Below, piece by piece: positions 32,115 to 41,864 of a stretch of DNA of 50,218 bases (its first letter is position 1; each line of letters starts with the position of its first letter). The stretch spans positions 1 to 50,218 of the forward strand of contig CACGKI010000010.1 in the NCBI GenBank assembly GCA_902573565.1. The letters are read 5' to 3'. Both the position numbers and the translations under genes were made by a program. The notes under the pieces were generated by a model, which saw nothing but the letters and a program-made list of their open reading frames with translations, was not told where the DNA came from and did not search any database. The DNA is from an uncultured Prochlorococcus sp. (GTDB lineage: Bacteria > Cyanobacteriota > Cyanobacteriia > PCC-6307 > Cyanobiaceae).

Positions 32115-33142
32115 TTTTTTGGAATTAATAACTCAGCTATTTGAACAGCATTAAGAGCTGCGCCTTTTCTTATTTGATCTCCACATAACCATAATTCTAA
32201 TCCATTAGGCTGACTTATATCAGTTCTTAGCCTGCCAACAGCAACATTGTCCCTTCCCATAACGTCATTTGGCATAGGAAATCTATTTTTTTTGTAATCC
32301 TCAATAATTTCAATTCCAGGAGATTTTTTTAATTCTTCAAGAGCATCCTTAGGCTCAACTACTCCGGCAAATTCAATATTGATAGATTCAGAATGTGCTC
32401 TAAGTACTGGCACTCGAACACATGTAGCAGAGAGCTTTAAATTAGCAATATTTAATATTTTCTTGGTCTCATTGACCATTTTCATCTCTTCTTCGCAGTA
32501 ATTATTTGCAAGCATAGGTGAATTATGTAAAAACAAATTAAAAGCCAGTGAATATGGCAAAACTTCACTGTTTTGAGGATTACCCTGAAGATATTTTTCA
32601 GTTAAATATTTTAATTCCTCCATCGCTAATTGGCCTGCACCACTCACAGATTGATATGTTGAGACAACAACTCTTTGAATAGTCGACAGTTTACTTAATG
32701 GAGCTAAAACTATTGTCAACAAAATAGTGGTGCAGTTTGGATTAGCTATTACCCCATCATGATTAAGTGCTTCACTAGCATTAACTTCAGGAACTACAAG
32801 AGGTACATTCTTATCTAATCTGAAGGCACTTGAATTATCTATTAATAAAGCATTTTGTTCCTTAATGTTAGACAACCATTTTTTTGAAATACTTCCACCG
32901 GCTGAAGCTAAAACTAAATCAAGATTCAAAAATTCTTCCTTAGTTGTTTTTTTTGTAACTAATTCTTCACCTTTCCAAATAATTTTTTTTCCTTCTGAAC
33001 GCTCTGATGAAAGCAAGACCAATTCTGATATTGGGAAATTACGTTGTTCAAGAATTTTAAGTAATTCAGATCCAACAGCACCTGAAGATCCCAAAACAGC
33101 AACTTTTAATGGCCTATCTGGCAAAAACGGAGATTTTCTCAC
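32111..33142 (-). CDS. asd: Aspartate-semialdehyde dehydrogenase
   Basis: NADPH-dependent reduction of aspartyl phosphate to the semialdehyde. The 343 residues contain the nucleotide-binding [10 protein letters not shown] (18-27), the catalytic Cys137 in ANPNCTT, the [13 protein letters not shown] motif, and [12 protein letters not shown] with the active-site His. The start is GTG. It heads the asd-dapA-rnj cluster and is divergent from tig; the shared 120-base region holds promoters for both. Confidence 0.96.
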   Translation of the reverse strand: MRKSPFLPDRPLKVAVLGSSGAVGSELLKILEQRNFPISELVLLSSERSEGKKIIWKGEELVTKKTTKEEFLNLDLVLASAGGSISKKWLSNIKEQNALLIDNSSAFRLDKNVPLVVPEVNASEALNHDGVIANPNCTTILLTIVLAPLSKLSTIQRVVVSTYQSVSGAGQLAMEELKYLTEKYLQGNPQNSEVLPYSLAFNLFLHNSPMLANNYCEEEMKMVNETKKILNIANLKLSATCVRVPVLRAHSESINIEFAGVVEPKDALEELKKSPGIEIIEDYKKNRFPMPNDVMGRDNVAVGRLRTDISQPNGLELWLCGDQIRKGAALNAVQIAELLIPKK

Positions 33143-33214
33143 ACTTTAAAAATGATTTTTATTAATAGGATGACTATTTTTTTTACTCTATCAAAAAAAT
33201 AACTTTCAAGGAAA

Positions 33215-33227
33215 TCACATAATGTGA
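33215..33227. promoter_or_regulatory. 13-bp palindrome in the asd/tig intergenic region
   Basis: TCACAT-A-ATGTGA is a perfect inverted repeat with one central base. It lies 36 to 48 bases before the tig ATG and just upstream of TAAGAT (33234-33239), a possible tig -10 box. The spacing suits an operator overlapping the tig promoter. The half-site ATGTGA resembles CRP-family half-sites but in the opposite orientation to the usual arrangement. Confidence 0.4.
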
Positions 33228-33262
33228 AATAATTAAGATTCGGCTTTTAGTAATAATAAAAA

Positions 33263-34684
33263 ATGGCTAAAGAAGCATTAAATGTCAAAACAACTCCCTT
33301 GCCTCAAAGTAGAATTTCATTTGAATTAGAAATCCCATCTGAGACATGCAAAACGTGTGTAAATGAGACAATCAGTACTATCAGTCGTTCTGCCAAAATT
33401 CCAGGATTTAGACTTGGTAAAATTCCTAAACAAGTTTTAATCCAAAGAATTGGTATCACACAATTACATGCTTCTGCTCTAGAAAAAATTATTGATAAAT
33501 CATGGCAAGAAGCATTAAAAATAAAATCTATAGAGCCACTTAGTGAGCCAGAATTGGTAGAAAGTTTTGAAACTTTACTCGCAAAGTTTAGTCCTGAAAA
33601 ATCACTTAAAATTACTCTTCAAACTGATGTTGCCCCCGAATTAACACTAAAAAAATCCAAAGGACTAAGTGTTGAAATCATAAAAACAAAGTTTGATCCT
33701 AAGTCAGTAGATGAAGCGCTAGAAAAATCCAGAAGTCAGTTTGCAAATATTATTCCAGTAACCAATAGAGCAGCGAAATTAGGAGATATTGCTGTAGTTA
33801 GTTTTACAGGAAAATATAAAGACTCTGGGAAAGAGATTGATGGTGGAACAAGTGAATCAATGGATCTTGAGTTAGAAAAGAACAAAATGATTCCAGGCTT
33901 CGTTGAGGGAATCGTAAAGATGAAAATTGGTGATACTAAAACACTTAACCTTAAATTTCCTGAAGATTATTCTCATGAAGATTCAAGAGGCAAAGAGGCA
34001 ATCTTTGAAGTAAAACTTAAGGATCTTAAAGAAAAAGAATTACCTGAACTTAATGATGATTTTGCAAAACAGTCTGGCAACAAAGAATCATTAAAAGAGT
34101 TAAAGAAAGATATTGAAAAGCAACTAAAAGACAATTTTGAAAAAACTCAAAAAGATATCAAAATTGAAGCATTATTAGATGCTTTAACAAACGAATTAGT
34201 TGCTGAAATTCCAAAATCTATGATTGATACAGAAGTAAGGAATAATATTGAACAAACCGCTCAAAGATTTGCTCAACAAGGTCTTGATGTTAAATCTACT
34301 TTCACGCCGGAATTAGTTAAGTCATTAGCAGAGTCCACGAGGCCTCAGGCTGAAAAAAATGTTCAAAGAAATTTAGCTCTTAAAGCATTAGCTGAAAAAG
34401 AAAACATAACAGTTGAGAAAGATGAAATTGATTTAAAAATGAAAGACTATGAAGAGGCAATCTCTCAATCTTCAAAACAAATAGATATTAAAAAATTAAC
34501 AGAAGTAATAAATAACGATTTACTCAAAGAAAAATTAATAATTTGGCTTGAAGAAAATTCTGAAGTTAAGGAAAAAACTACAAAAACTTCTAAAGCTACC
34601 AAACCCTCCAAAACAACAAAAGCCTCAAAAACTACAAAAACAACAAAAACAACAAAAACTCAAAATAAAAAAGAAAAAAAATAA
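33263..34684 (+). CDS. tig: Trigger factor
   Basis: Ribosome-bound chaperone and peptidyl-prolyl isomerase. The ribosome-docking signature GFRLGKIP is at 48-55. The FKBP-like PPIase domain covers about 170-260 (GDIAVVSFTGKYKDSGKEID, MIPGFVEGIVKMKIGDTKTL). A long helical C-terminal chaperone domain follows. After residue 435 the protein ends in a tail of about 38 residues made almost only of Lys, Thr, Ser and Ala, encoded by tandem ACAACAAAA-like units. It precedes clpP and clpX on the same strand, which is the usual tig-clpP-clpX order. Confidence 0.96.
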   Translation: MAKEALNVKTTPLPQSRISFELEIPSETCKTCVNETISTISRSAKIPGFRLGKIPKQVLIQRIGITQLHASALEKIIDKSWQEALKIKSIEPLSEPELVESFETLLAKFSPEKSLKITLQTDVAPELTLKKSKGLSVEIIKTKFDPKSVDEALEKSRSQFANIIPVTNRAAKLGDIAVVSFTGKYKDSGKEIDGGTSESMDLELEKNKMIPGFVEGIVKMKIGDTKTLNLKFPEDYSHEDSRGKEAIFEVKLKDLKEKELPELNDDFAKQSGNKESLKELKKDIEKQLKDNFEKTQKDIKIEALLDALTNELVAEIPKSMIDTEVRNNIEQTAQRFAQQGLDVKSTFTPELVKSLAESTRPQAEKNVQRNLALKALAEKENITVEKDEIDLKMKDYEEAISQSSKQIDIKKLTEVINNDLLKEKLIIWLEENSEVKEKTTKTSKATKPSKTTKASKTTKTTKTTKTQNKKEKK

Positions 34685-34749
34685 TTTATGAAATTTCCTA
34701 CTAATTAAACAAAAACCCCTTAAATTATCTATAAGACTAAAACTAATTT

Positions 34750-35394
34750 GTGAACTCAGAAAAAAAACATTTAATCCAAAGCTCAATAAGTACTTACAAG
34801 AGTAATAATAAAACTATTGACGCTGTTCCTACCGTTATAGAACAATCAGGTAGAGGTGAAAGAGCTTTTGATATTTATTCAAGACTATTAAGAGAGAGGA
34901 TAATTTTTTTAGGAACTGGAATTAATGATCAGGTATCAGACTCGCTTGTTGCACAATTATTATTTCTTGAAGCTGAGGATCCAGAAAAAGACATACAAAT
35001 ATATATCAATTCTCCTGGAGGCTCAGTTACTGCTGGAATGGCCATATATGATACTATGCAACAAATTTCCCCTGATGTAGTGACAATATGCTTTGGAGTA
35101 GCGGCAAGTATGGGGGCATTTCTACTTTCTGGAGGAGCAAAGGGGAAAAGATTAGCTTTACCTAATTCTAGGATTATGATTCATCAGCCTCTTGGAGGTG
35201 CACAAGGTCAAGCAGTAGAAATTGAAATACAAGCTAAAGAAATACTATTTCTAAAGAAGACATTAAATTCCCTTTTAGCAGAGCATACTGGACAACCTTT
35301 AGACAAGATTAATGAAGATACAGAAAGAGATTACTTTTTATCTCCCTCAGAAGCAGTCGAATATGGATTAATTGATAAAGTTATCAAAAAATAA
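34750..35394 (+). CDS. clpP: ATP-dependent Clp protease proteolytic subunit
   Basis: Serine peptidase that forms the 14-subunit Clp chamber fed by ClpX. The triad is complete: Ser120 in [11 protein letters not shown], His145 in [10 protein letters not shown] and Asp194 in TERDYFLS. Other motifs are [17 protein letters not shown]. The 214-residue length includes about 30 extra N-terminal residues, which probably contain a cleaved propeptide. The start is GTG. Cyanobacteria carry several clpP copies; this one sits directly before clpX and therefore is the probable ClpX partner (often called ClpP2). Confidence 0.95.
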   Translation: MNSEKKHLIQSSISTYKSNNKTIDAVPTVIEQSGRGERAFDIYSRLLRERIIFLGTGINDQVSDSLVAQLLFLEAEDPEKDIQIYINSPGGSVTAGMAIYDTMQQISPDVVTICFGVAASMGAFLLSGGAKGKRLALPNSRIMIHQPLGGAQGQAVEIEIQAKEILFLKKTLNSLLAEHTGQPLDKINEDTERDYFLSPSEAVEYGLIDKVIKK

Positions 35395-35432
35395 CAAGGA
35401 ACACTTTTTTTTTAAGAATATGATGACGAATC

Positions 35433-35475
35433 GGTGTTTATAAGCAATCCTAGTGAATAGGTAATATTTAACACC
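35433..35475 (+). promoter_or_regulatory. Nested inverted repeats in the clpX leader
   Basis: GGTGTT (35433-35438) can pair with AACACC (35470-35475), and inside it CCTA (35449-35452) with TAGG (35458-35461). The structure ends 23 bases before the clpX ATG, in the 104-base gap after clpP. It may be a leader structure or a protein site; the arms are short. Confidence 0.25.
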
Positions 35476-35498
35476 TTTAACTTTAAACTTTATATTCG

Positions 35499-36866
35499 AT
35501 GGCTAAATTCGACGCCCATCTAAAATGTTCATTTTGCGGAAAATCACAAGACCAAGTTAGAAAGCTAATAGCTGGTCCTGGAGTCTACATATGTGATGAG
35601 TGCATAGACCTTTGTAATGAAATTCTCGATGAAGAAATTCTTGATACTCAAGCGAATACAAACAACTCACCGCAAGTAAAAAAGAAATTACCAACAGAAA
35701 ATCCAAAGAAATCTATTCCTTTAGAATTAACTTCAATTCCTAAACCATTAGAAATTAAAAATTTTCTTGATAAGCAAGTAGTTGGGCAAGAATCTGCCAA
35801 AAAAATATTATCCGTAGCTGTATACAACCACTACAAAAGATTAGCTTGGAAAGTCAAAGAAGAAATCAAAAATCCTAATTCAAAGGATTCGCAAGCAACG
35901 AAATTACAAAAATCAAACATTTTACTCATAGGCCCTACTGGAAGCGGAAAAACATTATTGGCGCAAACTTTAGCTGAGTTTCTAGATGTACCTTTTGCAG
36001 TAGCTGATGCAACGACTTTGACAGAAGCTGGATACGTTGGAGAAGATGTAGAAAATATACTTTTAAGGCTTCTACAAAAATCAGAAATGAACGTAGATCT
36101 AGCTCAAAAAGGAATTATTTATATAGATGAGATAGATAAAATTGCTAGAAAAAGCGAGAATCCTTCAATTACGAGAGATGTCTCTGGAGAAGGAGTACAA
36201 CAAGCTTTATTAAAAATGCTTGAAGGAACAATTGCCAATGTTCCACCTCAAGGAGGTAGAAAACATCCTTATCATGACTGCATCCAAATTGATACAAGCC
36301 AAATTTTATTTATTTGCGGGGGAGCTTTCATAGGATTAGAGGATATCGTTCAAAAGCGTATGGGTAAACACTCCATAGGATTTACCACTAATTCAGATCC
36401 AAACAAAGTTGATACAAAAAAAATATTAGACTCTCGAGATGCCTTAAAAAATTTAGAGTTAGATGATTTAATTAAATATGGACTAATTCCAGAATTTATT
36501 GGAAGAATTCCTGTTTGTGCTGTACTTGATCGTCTGACTAAAGAGACTTTAGAATCTATTCTTACACAACCTAGAGATGCACTAGTAAAGCAATTCAAAA
36601 CATTGCTAAGTATGGATAACGTGGAATTAAAATTTGAGCCGGATTCTGTTGAAGCAATAGCTAATGAAGCATATAAAAGAAAAACAGGTGCAAGAGCATT
36701 AAGATCAATAATTGAGGAACTAATGCTAGACATAATGTACACTTTGCCTTCTGAAGCAAATGTAAAAGAATTCACAATTACAAAAAAAATGGTAGATAGT
36801 TTATTCTCATCAAAAATTGTTAAATTACCCTCTGGGTCGAAACGAATCATTAAAGAGTCTGCATAA
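35499..36866 (+). CDS. clpX: ATP-dependent Clp protease ATP-binding subunit ClpX
   Basis: AAA+ unfoldase that feeds substrates to ClpP. The 455 residues begin with the zinc-binding domain (Cys10, Cys13, Cys32, Cys35). The ATPase has Walker A GPTGSGKT (145-152), pore loop GYVGED, Walker [10 protein letters not shown], and the IGF loop (KHSIGFTT) that docks on ClpP. The sensor 2 arginine is in [11 protein letters not shown]. It follows clpP by 104 bases and precedes dnaX by 57 on the same strand. Confidence 0.97.
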   Translation: MAKFDAHLKCSFCGKSQDQVRKLIAGPGVYICDECIDLCNEILDEEILDTQANTNNSPQVKKKLPTENPKKSIPLELTSIPKPLEIKNFLDKQVVGQESAKKILSVAVYNHYKRLAWKVKEEIKNPNSKDSQATKLQKSNILLIGPTGSGKTLLAQTLAEFLDVPFAVADATTLTEAGYVGEDVENILLRLLQKSEMNVDLAQKGIIYIDEIDKIARKSENPSITRDVSGEGVQQALLKMLEGTIANVPPQGGRKHPYHDCIQIDTSQILFICGGAFIGLEDIVQKRMGKHSIGFTTNSDPNKVDTKKILDSRDALKNLELDDLIKYGLIPEFIGRIPVCAVLDRLTKETLESILTQPRDALVKQFKTLLSMDNVELKFEPDSVEAIANEAYKRKTGARALRSIIEELMLDIMYTLPSEANVKEFTITKKMVDSLFSSKIVKLPSGSKRIIKESA

Positions 36867-36923
36867 AAAGAAGATTTTTATCATAAAAATTTAAACCCTA
36901 ATAATTTAATTAATGAAGAATAA

Positions 36924-38678
36924 ATGCCTAATATACATCAACCTTATCATCAAAAATATAGACCAAAAAACCTAGACGAACTGGTTGGTCAAAACTTTAT
37001 ATCTATTACTCTAAAACAAGCAATATTAACAAAAAAAATTGCTCCAGCATATCTTTTTAATGGTCCAAGAGGCACTGGCAAAACATCAAGTGCAAGAATA
37101 TTTGCAAAATCCTTAAACTGCCAAGAATTCAAGCAGCCAACAATAAATCCCTGTTGTAAATGTGACTTGTGTATGCAAATTACAGATGGAAACGCTTTAG
37201 ATATTATCGAGATTGATGCAGCATCTAATACTGGAGTTGAGAACATAAGAGAAATTATAGAAAAAGCAAGATTTACTCCTACTCAAGCGAGATGGAAAGT
37301 ATACGTTATTGATGAATGTCATATGCTTTCCACAGCAGCATCCAATGCTTTACTAAAAACTATTGAAGAACCTCCCTCAAGAGTAGTATTTATTCTTGCG
37401 ACAACAAATCCTGAGAGAGTATTAAATACAATAAAAAGTAGATGTCAAAAGTTTGATTTTAGAAAAATAAGCCCTAGTGATATTTTTCAACATCTTTCAG
37501 AAATAGCAGAAAAAGAGGCCATTAAGTATGAAGTTCAAGCATTAAAAATGATTGCAAAAAGATCAAATGGAGGAATGAGAGATGCACAAAGCCTTCTTGA
37601 ACAACTTAATCTTTTCCCAGATGGAATAACGATTAAAAATATTCGAAACTTGCTTGGAGAAGTATCAGAAATTGAATTAACAAATCTGATTAAATCATTA
37701 ATTGAGAATAATCCAGAGTCATTAATAATAACCTGCAACAAATTATATGATGCTGGAAATGAGCCACATCAAATAATTGTTGGATTATTGAACATCACAA
37801 GAGATTTACTACTGCACACTACAAATAATAAATATTCAGATTTATATTATACCTCTGATGAATTTCAAGATGAATTAGATAAAATCTCAAAAACAATAAA
37901 TAAATCAACAATAATCAATTGGCATAATAATCTGAGAAATATTGAATATCAAATCAAAAAAAGTGATAATCCAAGGCTTTGGTTGGAAATACATTTAACT
38001 GGCCTTCTAAATAAACAAGAGATAAATAGTTTAGAAAATAAGCAAGAAAGTAAACAGTATGTGACTGAGGAGAAGGGAAAAAGCATAAAAAACATTGCAA
38101 TAGCTAAAAAAGAAAATATTTCTAATGAAATTCAAAAACCAAGTATCAAAAAGGAAATAAGTCGCGAGGAATTGACTATAGAAAAAGAAGAAAAATTTGA
38201 GGTTTTAAGAAATGAAAGTATGAAAAATATTTCTAATAATAATCAAGATGATCCTGGATCAAATAATTTAAAAGATCAATGGGAATTAATTCTTGCTAAG
38301 TTAGAGTTACCATCTACAAGAATGCTACTTTCACAACAAGCCGAACTTGAAAGTTTTAATTCGGAGAAAATTACAATTGCATTATCTCCAAATTGGGAAA
38401 ATATGATAAAAAGCAGAAAAGTTATAATTGAAAATACAGTAAAAAAGATATTTGGAGATCAAATAATACTTCATTTTTCAACCAAACAATTACCTAAAAG
38501 TAACCCAACCAAAAAATTAGAAAAGAACCAAAAGGAATTTAAGAATTTGAAACCATTAAAAAAAATAGAACCAAAGACTAATTCGTCAACAGAAGTATCT
38601 AACAAGGAAACTTACGATGATAGTTCAAAAAACTTAGCAAATTTTTTTAATGGAGAAATTATAGAACTTGATGAATAA
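36924..38678 (+). CDS. dnaX: DNA polymerase III subunit gamma/tau
   Basis: ATPase of the clamp loader. Domains I-III cover about residues 1 to 370: Walker A GPRGTGKT (47-54), a zinc site with CCKCDLC (77-83), the box DECH (130-133) and FILATTNPERV. From about 370 onward the protein is a charged, low-complexity linker and a tau-like tail, total 584 residues. At the domain III/linker boundary there is an A AAA AAC heptamer (38087-38093) behind GAGGAGAAGGG, so a short gamma form of about 394 residues may also be made. It converges on the GT2 gene with a one-base gap. Confidence 0.95.
   Translation: MPNIHQPYHQKYRPKNLDELVGQNFISITLKQAILTKKIAPAYLFNGPRGTGKTSSARIFAKSLNCQEFKQPTINPCCKCDLCMQITDGNALDIIEIDAASNTGVENIREIIEKARFTPTQARWKVYVIDECHMLSTAASNALLKTIEEPPSRVVFILATTNPERVLNTIKSRCQKFDFRKISPSDIFQHLSEIAEKEAIKYEVQALKMIAKRSNGGMRDAQSLLEQLNLFPDGITIKNIRNLLGEVSEIELTNLIKSLIENNPESLIITCNKLYDAGNEPHQIIVGLLNITRDLLLHTTNNKYSDLYYTSDEFQDELDKISKTINKSTIINWHNNLRNIEYQIKKSDNPRLWLEIHLTGLLNKQEINSLENKQESKQYVTEEKGKSIKNIAIAKKENISNEIQKPSIKKEISREELTIEKEEKFEVLRNESMKNISNNNQDDPGSNNLKDQWELILAKLELPSTRMLLSQQAELESFNSEKITIALSPNWENMIKSRKVIIENTVKKIFGDQIILHFSTKQLPKSNPTKKLEKNQKEFKNLKPLKKIEPKTNSSTEVSNKETYDDSSKNLANFFNGEIIELDE
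38067..38107 (+). promoter_or_regulatory. Candidate -1 frameshift signal in dnaX
   Basis: The Shine-Dalgarno-like GAGGAGAAGGG (38067-38077) is followed after nine bases by A AAA AAC (38087-38093) in the correct phase for simultaneous slippage. The -1 frame then reads CAT TGC AAT AGC and stops at TAA (38105-38107). No strong downstream hairpin is visible. The arrangement mirrors the known E. coli dnaX signal (AGGGAG, about ten bases, A AAA AAG). Confidence 0.45.
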
Positions 38679-38679
38679 A

Positions 38680-39981
38680 TTAAACTCCAGTATGTAGAGT
38701 TTTTCTCCAAAGTATCTTTTTGGGCAAAATAGACATCTTTATAGCTACCCAAGGGATTACTAAAAACCAATGTGATAAATAAAAAACCGATACAATTACC
38801 ATTAAAAAATTGGTCCTTTGCAACACGGGTACTTCACTTTTGCAAGAAGAACCGTACCAAAAAGCAATCCCAGATAACATAAAAGCTGTAAATGAAATAG
38901 GCCAGTAAATTGGTGCATCTAAAAAAGCGACACTAAGAACTAAATCAAAAATAGAAATTATTGGCAGTCCATATTGCAAGATGAAAAAGTAACTTAAATC
39001 AAATTTTTGCAAAGAATCAATTTTATTAGTAACCAATTGATCCCCATAATCAAAGAATCTTTGCAAACCCCCCTCTGCCCATCTTTGCCTTTGTGCTAAC
39101 AAAGCATTTAAATTCTCAACTGCTTCCTCCATTACTGGAGGGTCCCATAAAATTCCAATCTTAGCTTTTGATAATAACAATCTTAAACTTAAGTCAAGAT
39201 CATCTGTAACTGTGTCTTCATTGAAAGAACCACACGCCAATAATGTTGCTTTCTTAATTAATTGACCATTTCCCCTTAATTCAGAAACTCCAGCAAATGA
39301 TAATCTTCCATATTGAAAGATTGCGTCCATAGCCATCTCCATTGACTGACATGAAGTTAAAAAATTCTTACTTACATTTGTTACTGATTTTCTTAGTTGA
39401 ACGGCAGACCAATTACCCTCTTCTGCAAAACTAAATAATCTTATCAAAGAATCTTGTTTTAATTCTGCATCAGCATCTAAAACTAATAACCATTCACCAT
39501 GAGTAAACTTCAAAGCATAATTTAAAGCTCCTGACTTTCCTCCTCCCGCGTTTGGAGAACGACTTAGAACTTTTAGCTTTGCATATTGTCTAGATAATCG
39601 ATCTAAAATTAAAGGCGTCTTATCAGAGCTGCCATCATCGATTATGTAAATATTTAATTTATTAATTGGATAATCTAAATTAAATAATCTTTCAACTAAT
39701 CTTGCTATTACATTCTCTTCATCTCTAGCTGCGACTAAAATATCAAGCACCGGTAAATCTTTATCATTAATTCTTTTGTTTAAAGTATTTGAAATGTTAT
39801 TCCTTTTGAAGTTTCTAGAAATAATTATTAAACCGTAAAAAACAATCACAAAAGAAAGAGTCAATATAAGGTAAAAGAAATTTTCGATATTGTAAGCATG
39901 AGGAATAAAAGTTACTAAAAAACAAGCACTAAGAAATATAAACGACTTTAGTCTTCGATTTTTATAAAAACCCTTACTCAT
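38680..39981 (-). CDS. Membrane glycosyltransferase family 2
   Basis: A 433-residue membrane enzyme with two N-terminal helices (about 11-28 and 34-56), a GT-A catalytic domain, and three or four C-terminal helices from about 325. Catalytic motifs are complete: DDG (115-117), DAD (169-171), TDDLDLS (259-265) and QRQRW (297-301), the D, DxD, D, QxxRW set of processive or lipid beta-glycosyltransferases. The overall layout and the QRQRWAEGGLQRF sequence fit the cyanobacterial monoglucosyldiacylglycerol synthase (Sll1377) family, which starts MGDG synthesis, but a polysaccharide synthase is an alternative. It is downstream of the SpoIID gene on the same strand. Confidence 0.85.
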   Translation of the reverse strand: MSKGFYKNRRLKSFIFLSACFLVTFIPHAYNIENFFYLILTLSFVIVFYGLIIISRNFKRNNISNTLNKRINDKDLPVLDILVAARDEENVIARLVERLFNLDYPINKLNIYIIDDGSSDKTPLILDRLSRQYAKLKVLSRSPNAGGGKSGALNYALKFTHGEWLLVLDADAELKQDSLIRLFSFAEEGNWSAVQLRKSVTNVSKNFLTSCQSMEMAMDAIFQYGRLSFAGVSELRGNGQLIKKATLLACGSFNEDTVTDDLDLSLRLLLSKAKIGILWDPPVMEEAVENLNALLAQRQRWAEGGLQRFFDYGDQLVTNKIDSLQKFDLSYFFILQYGLPIISIFDLVLSVAFLDAPIYWPISFTAFMLSGIAFWYGSSCKSEVPVLQRTNFLMVIVSVFYLSHWFLVIPWVAIKMSILPKKILWRKTLHTGV

Positions 39982-40008
39982 AAAAGTAAATTTTTAATTA
40001 CCTAACTT

Positions 40009-41547
40009 TCATTGAGACAATATCTCAAATTTTTGCAGTTTTGCATCCCGATAGTAATGATTCAATATTTGTTCATAAGAGAATCCTAATTTAGCCATTT
40101 CAATTGCTCCGGACTGAGATAAACCTACACCATGACCGAAGCCTCCTCCTCTAAAAAGCCATAAATCATCATTTAATTTATTAATAGTAAACAAATTACT
40201 AGGTATAAAATTTAATACCCGTCGAATATCATCTTTAATAAGAATAATAGATTTATTACCTTTATCCGTTTGTATTTCCAATTTTGTCACTCTGCCACTA
40301 GACCCACGTTCAATAGAATTTAAATCCAAAACGTCTTCATTAATATTTATAAGTTTGTTTTTAATTAACTTTTCTTTAATTTCAAGACTAGAAATTTTCT
40401 TATTCCATCGAAAAAGAGAATGATTACTCCCATAAAACTGTTTTTTATCAAAATCTAAAAAATTATTTAAATCAGAATCATTTTTAATTGGAAGTTTAAA
40501 ATTTTTTCTTGATGATTTAGAACCATCAATGATTGAATTGAAATAAGAATAATCTTGAATTTGCCAAGACTCGCCTGCAGTAGCAGATACTCCACCATTA
40601 GAACCATGGTAAAAAGCATTTATTGGTTGATTTCCATAAGTAAGAATTAAATTTGAAGTAGCATCTATAGCTTTTTGCACTTTTTTATTTGTAATTTTAG
40701 GAGTCTTATAAACTTGACATTGAGTGGTGATACATAAATGATATTTATCCATATTAAATCTATCAGAATTAAAAATTCCCCAAGTTCTTGCAATGACTGC
40801 TTGTGCCTTGAGTGCTTCTAAAGGGGAATTCGGCCCAATTTCGTATGGCAAAACACCTGCCAAATAATCATCAAACTTAATTTTTTGAACTAATGTCCAA
40901 GTTCCATATAAATCTTTTATTAAATAAAAATTTTTTCCAAAATTGACACCATTTATTGTTATGTCCTCTTGAGCATAAATATATATAGGTCCTTCGAGTT
41001 TCATAAGACTATATTCACTGCTAAGAACAGGAGTAATTTGAAAATTTTTTAGTTTTCTAGAAATCCTATTTTTTAATTCAAACTCTGGCAGATCATCTGC
41101 ATATGGAATCCATACTTCCCAATTTTTAGGGTAAGCAACAGTCGTCTCAAATCCTTTATCTTTCAATTTCTCTGCTTGTTTTTTTGCTGATTCGTAGCTA
41201 GCAAAAGGGCCAAAAACAATTCTTTTGATTGTTTTTGGATTTTTGATGGGTATATCCATCCAACTAATATTAATCTCTTTTGATTTATGTTTAATGCCGT
41301 TGGAAGATATCAGATTTAAAAAACCTTTATCAGTGATAAAATTGATACTCTTTTTTTTTGAAAAACTGTCATTCTCCCCGCCTAAATATTGCTTTAAACC
41401 AATTAAAAATTTTCCTTTTTTAATTTCATTGTTGAGTTCAACCTTTTGCAATTCTTCTCCTTTGACATTTGAAGTGTATTTAGTATTTATTAATAAAAGA
41501 GCAATGCATCCTAAAAATAAGTTTAAAAAGGCAAATTTAAGTTTCAT
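40009..41547 (-). CDS. SpoIID/LytB domain protein with N-terminal SPOR-like domain
   Basis: A secreted cell-wall protein of 512 residues. An N-terminal signal peptide (LKFAFLNLFLGCIALLLI) is followed by a SPOR-like region (about 107-150; RIVFGPFASYESAKKQAEKL), which in the family binds denuded peptidoglycan. The SpoIID domain occupies about 195-505: YLAGVLPYEIGPNSPLEALK, AQAVIARTW, AFYHGSNGGVSATAGE and the end GGGFGHGVGLSQSGAIEMAK. Family members cut or stimulate cutting of peptidoglycan strands at division or cell-wall remodelling; the organism need not sporulate. It is divergent from rpmI. Confidence 0.9.
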   Translation of the reverse strand: MKLKFAFLNLFLGCIALLLINTKYTSNVKGEELQKVELNNEIKKGKFLIGLKQYLGGENDSFSKKKSINFITDKGFLNLISSNGIKHKSKEINISWMDIPIKNPKTIKRIVFGPFASYESAKKQAEKLKDKGFETTVAYPKNWEVWIPYADDLPEFELKNRISRKLKNFQITPVLSSEYSLMKLEGPIYIYAQEDITINGVNFGKNFYLIKDLYGTWTLVQKIKFDDYLAGVLPYEIGPNSPLEALKAQAVIARTWGIFNSDRFNMDKYHLCITTQCQVYKTPKITNKKVQKAIDATSNLILTYGNQPINAFYHGSNGGVSATAGESWQIQDYSYFNSIIDGSKSSRKNFKLPIKNDSDLNNFLDFDKKQFYGSNHSLFRWNKKISSLEIKEKLIKNKLININEDVLDLNSIERGSSGRVTKLEIQTDKGNKSIILIKDDIRRVLNFIPSNLFTINKLNDDLWLFRGGGFGHGVGLSQSGAIEMAKLGFSYEQILNHYYRDAKLQKFEILSQ

Positions 41548-41638
41548 AAGTTAGAACTTTCTTAATCAATTAAAAACTTTTATTTGCACCAATGCGTATA
41601 AAGGTTTAGATTACCCTAATTAAACACATTTGACTTAA

Positions 41639-41836
41639 ATGTCTAAACTAAAAACTCGTAAATCAGCTGCCAAAAGATTTAAAGCTACTGCGACGGGTAA
41701 ATTCATGAGAAGAAGAGCTTTCCATAATCATTTACTTGATCATAAAAGCTCAAAATTAAAAAGACATCTATCAACAAAAGCCGTAGTTGATGAAAGAGAT
41801 GCTGATAATGTAAAATTAATGATTCCATACGCATAA
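41639..41836 (+). CDS. rpmI: 50S ribosomal protein L35
   Basis: Small basic protein of the large ribosomal subunit. The 65 residues, starting [20 protein letters not shown] and containing [21 protein letters not shown], are diagnostic. It precedes rplT by 28 bases, the usual pairing, but infC is not joined and lies 30 kb to the left. Confidence 0.97.
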   Translation: MSKLKTRKSAAKRFKATATGKFMRRRAFHNHLLDHKSSKLKRHLSTKAVVDERDADNVKLMIPYA

Positions 41837-41864
41837 ATTTTTAACCAATTTTTATTAGATATAC

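Noticed and set aside
37956..37962. A7 run in dnaX where a -1 slip gives a stop two codons later
   Set aside because: Truncation near residue 347 would remove the last helix of clamp-loader domain III, so a functional gamma is unlikely. The later site at 38087 fits the domain boundary and has a Shine-Dalgarno-like stimulator.
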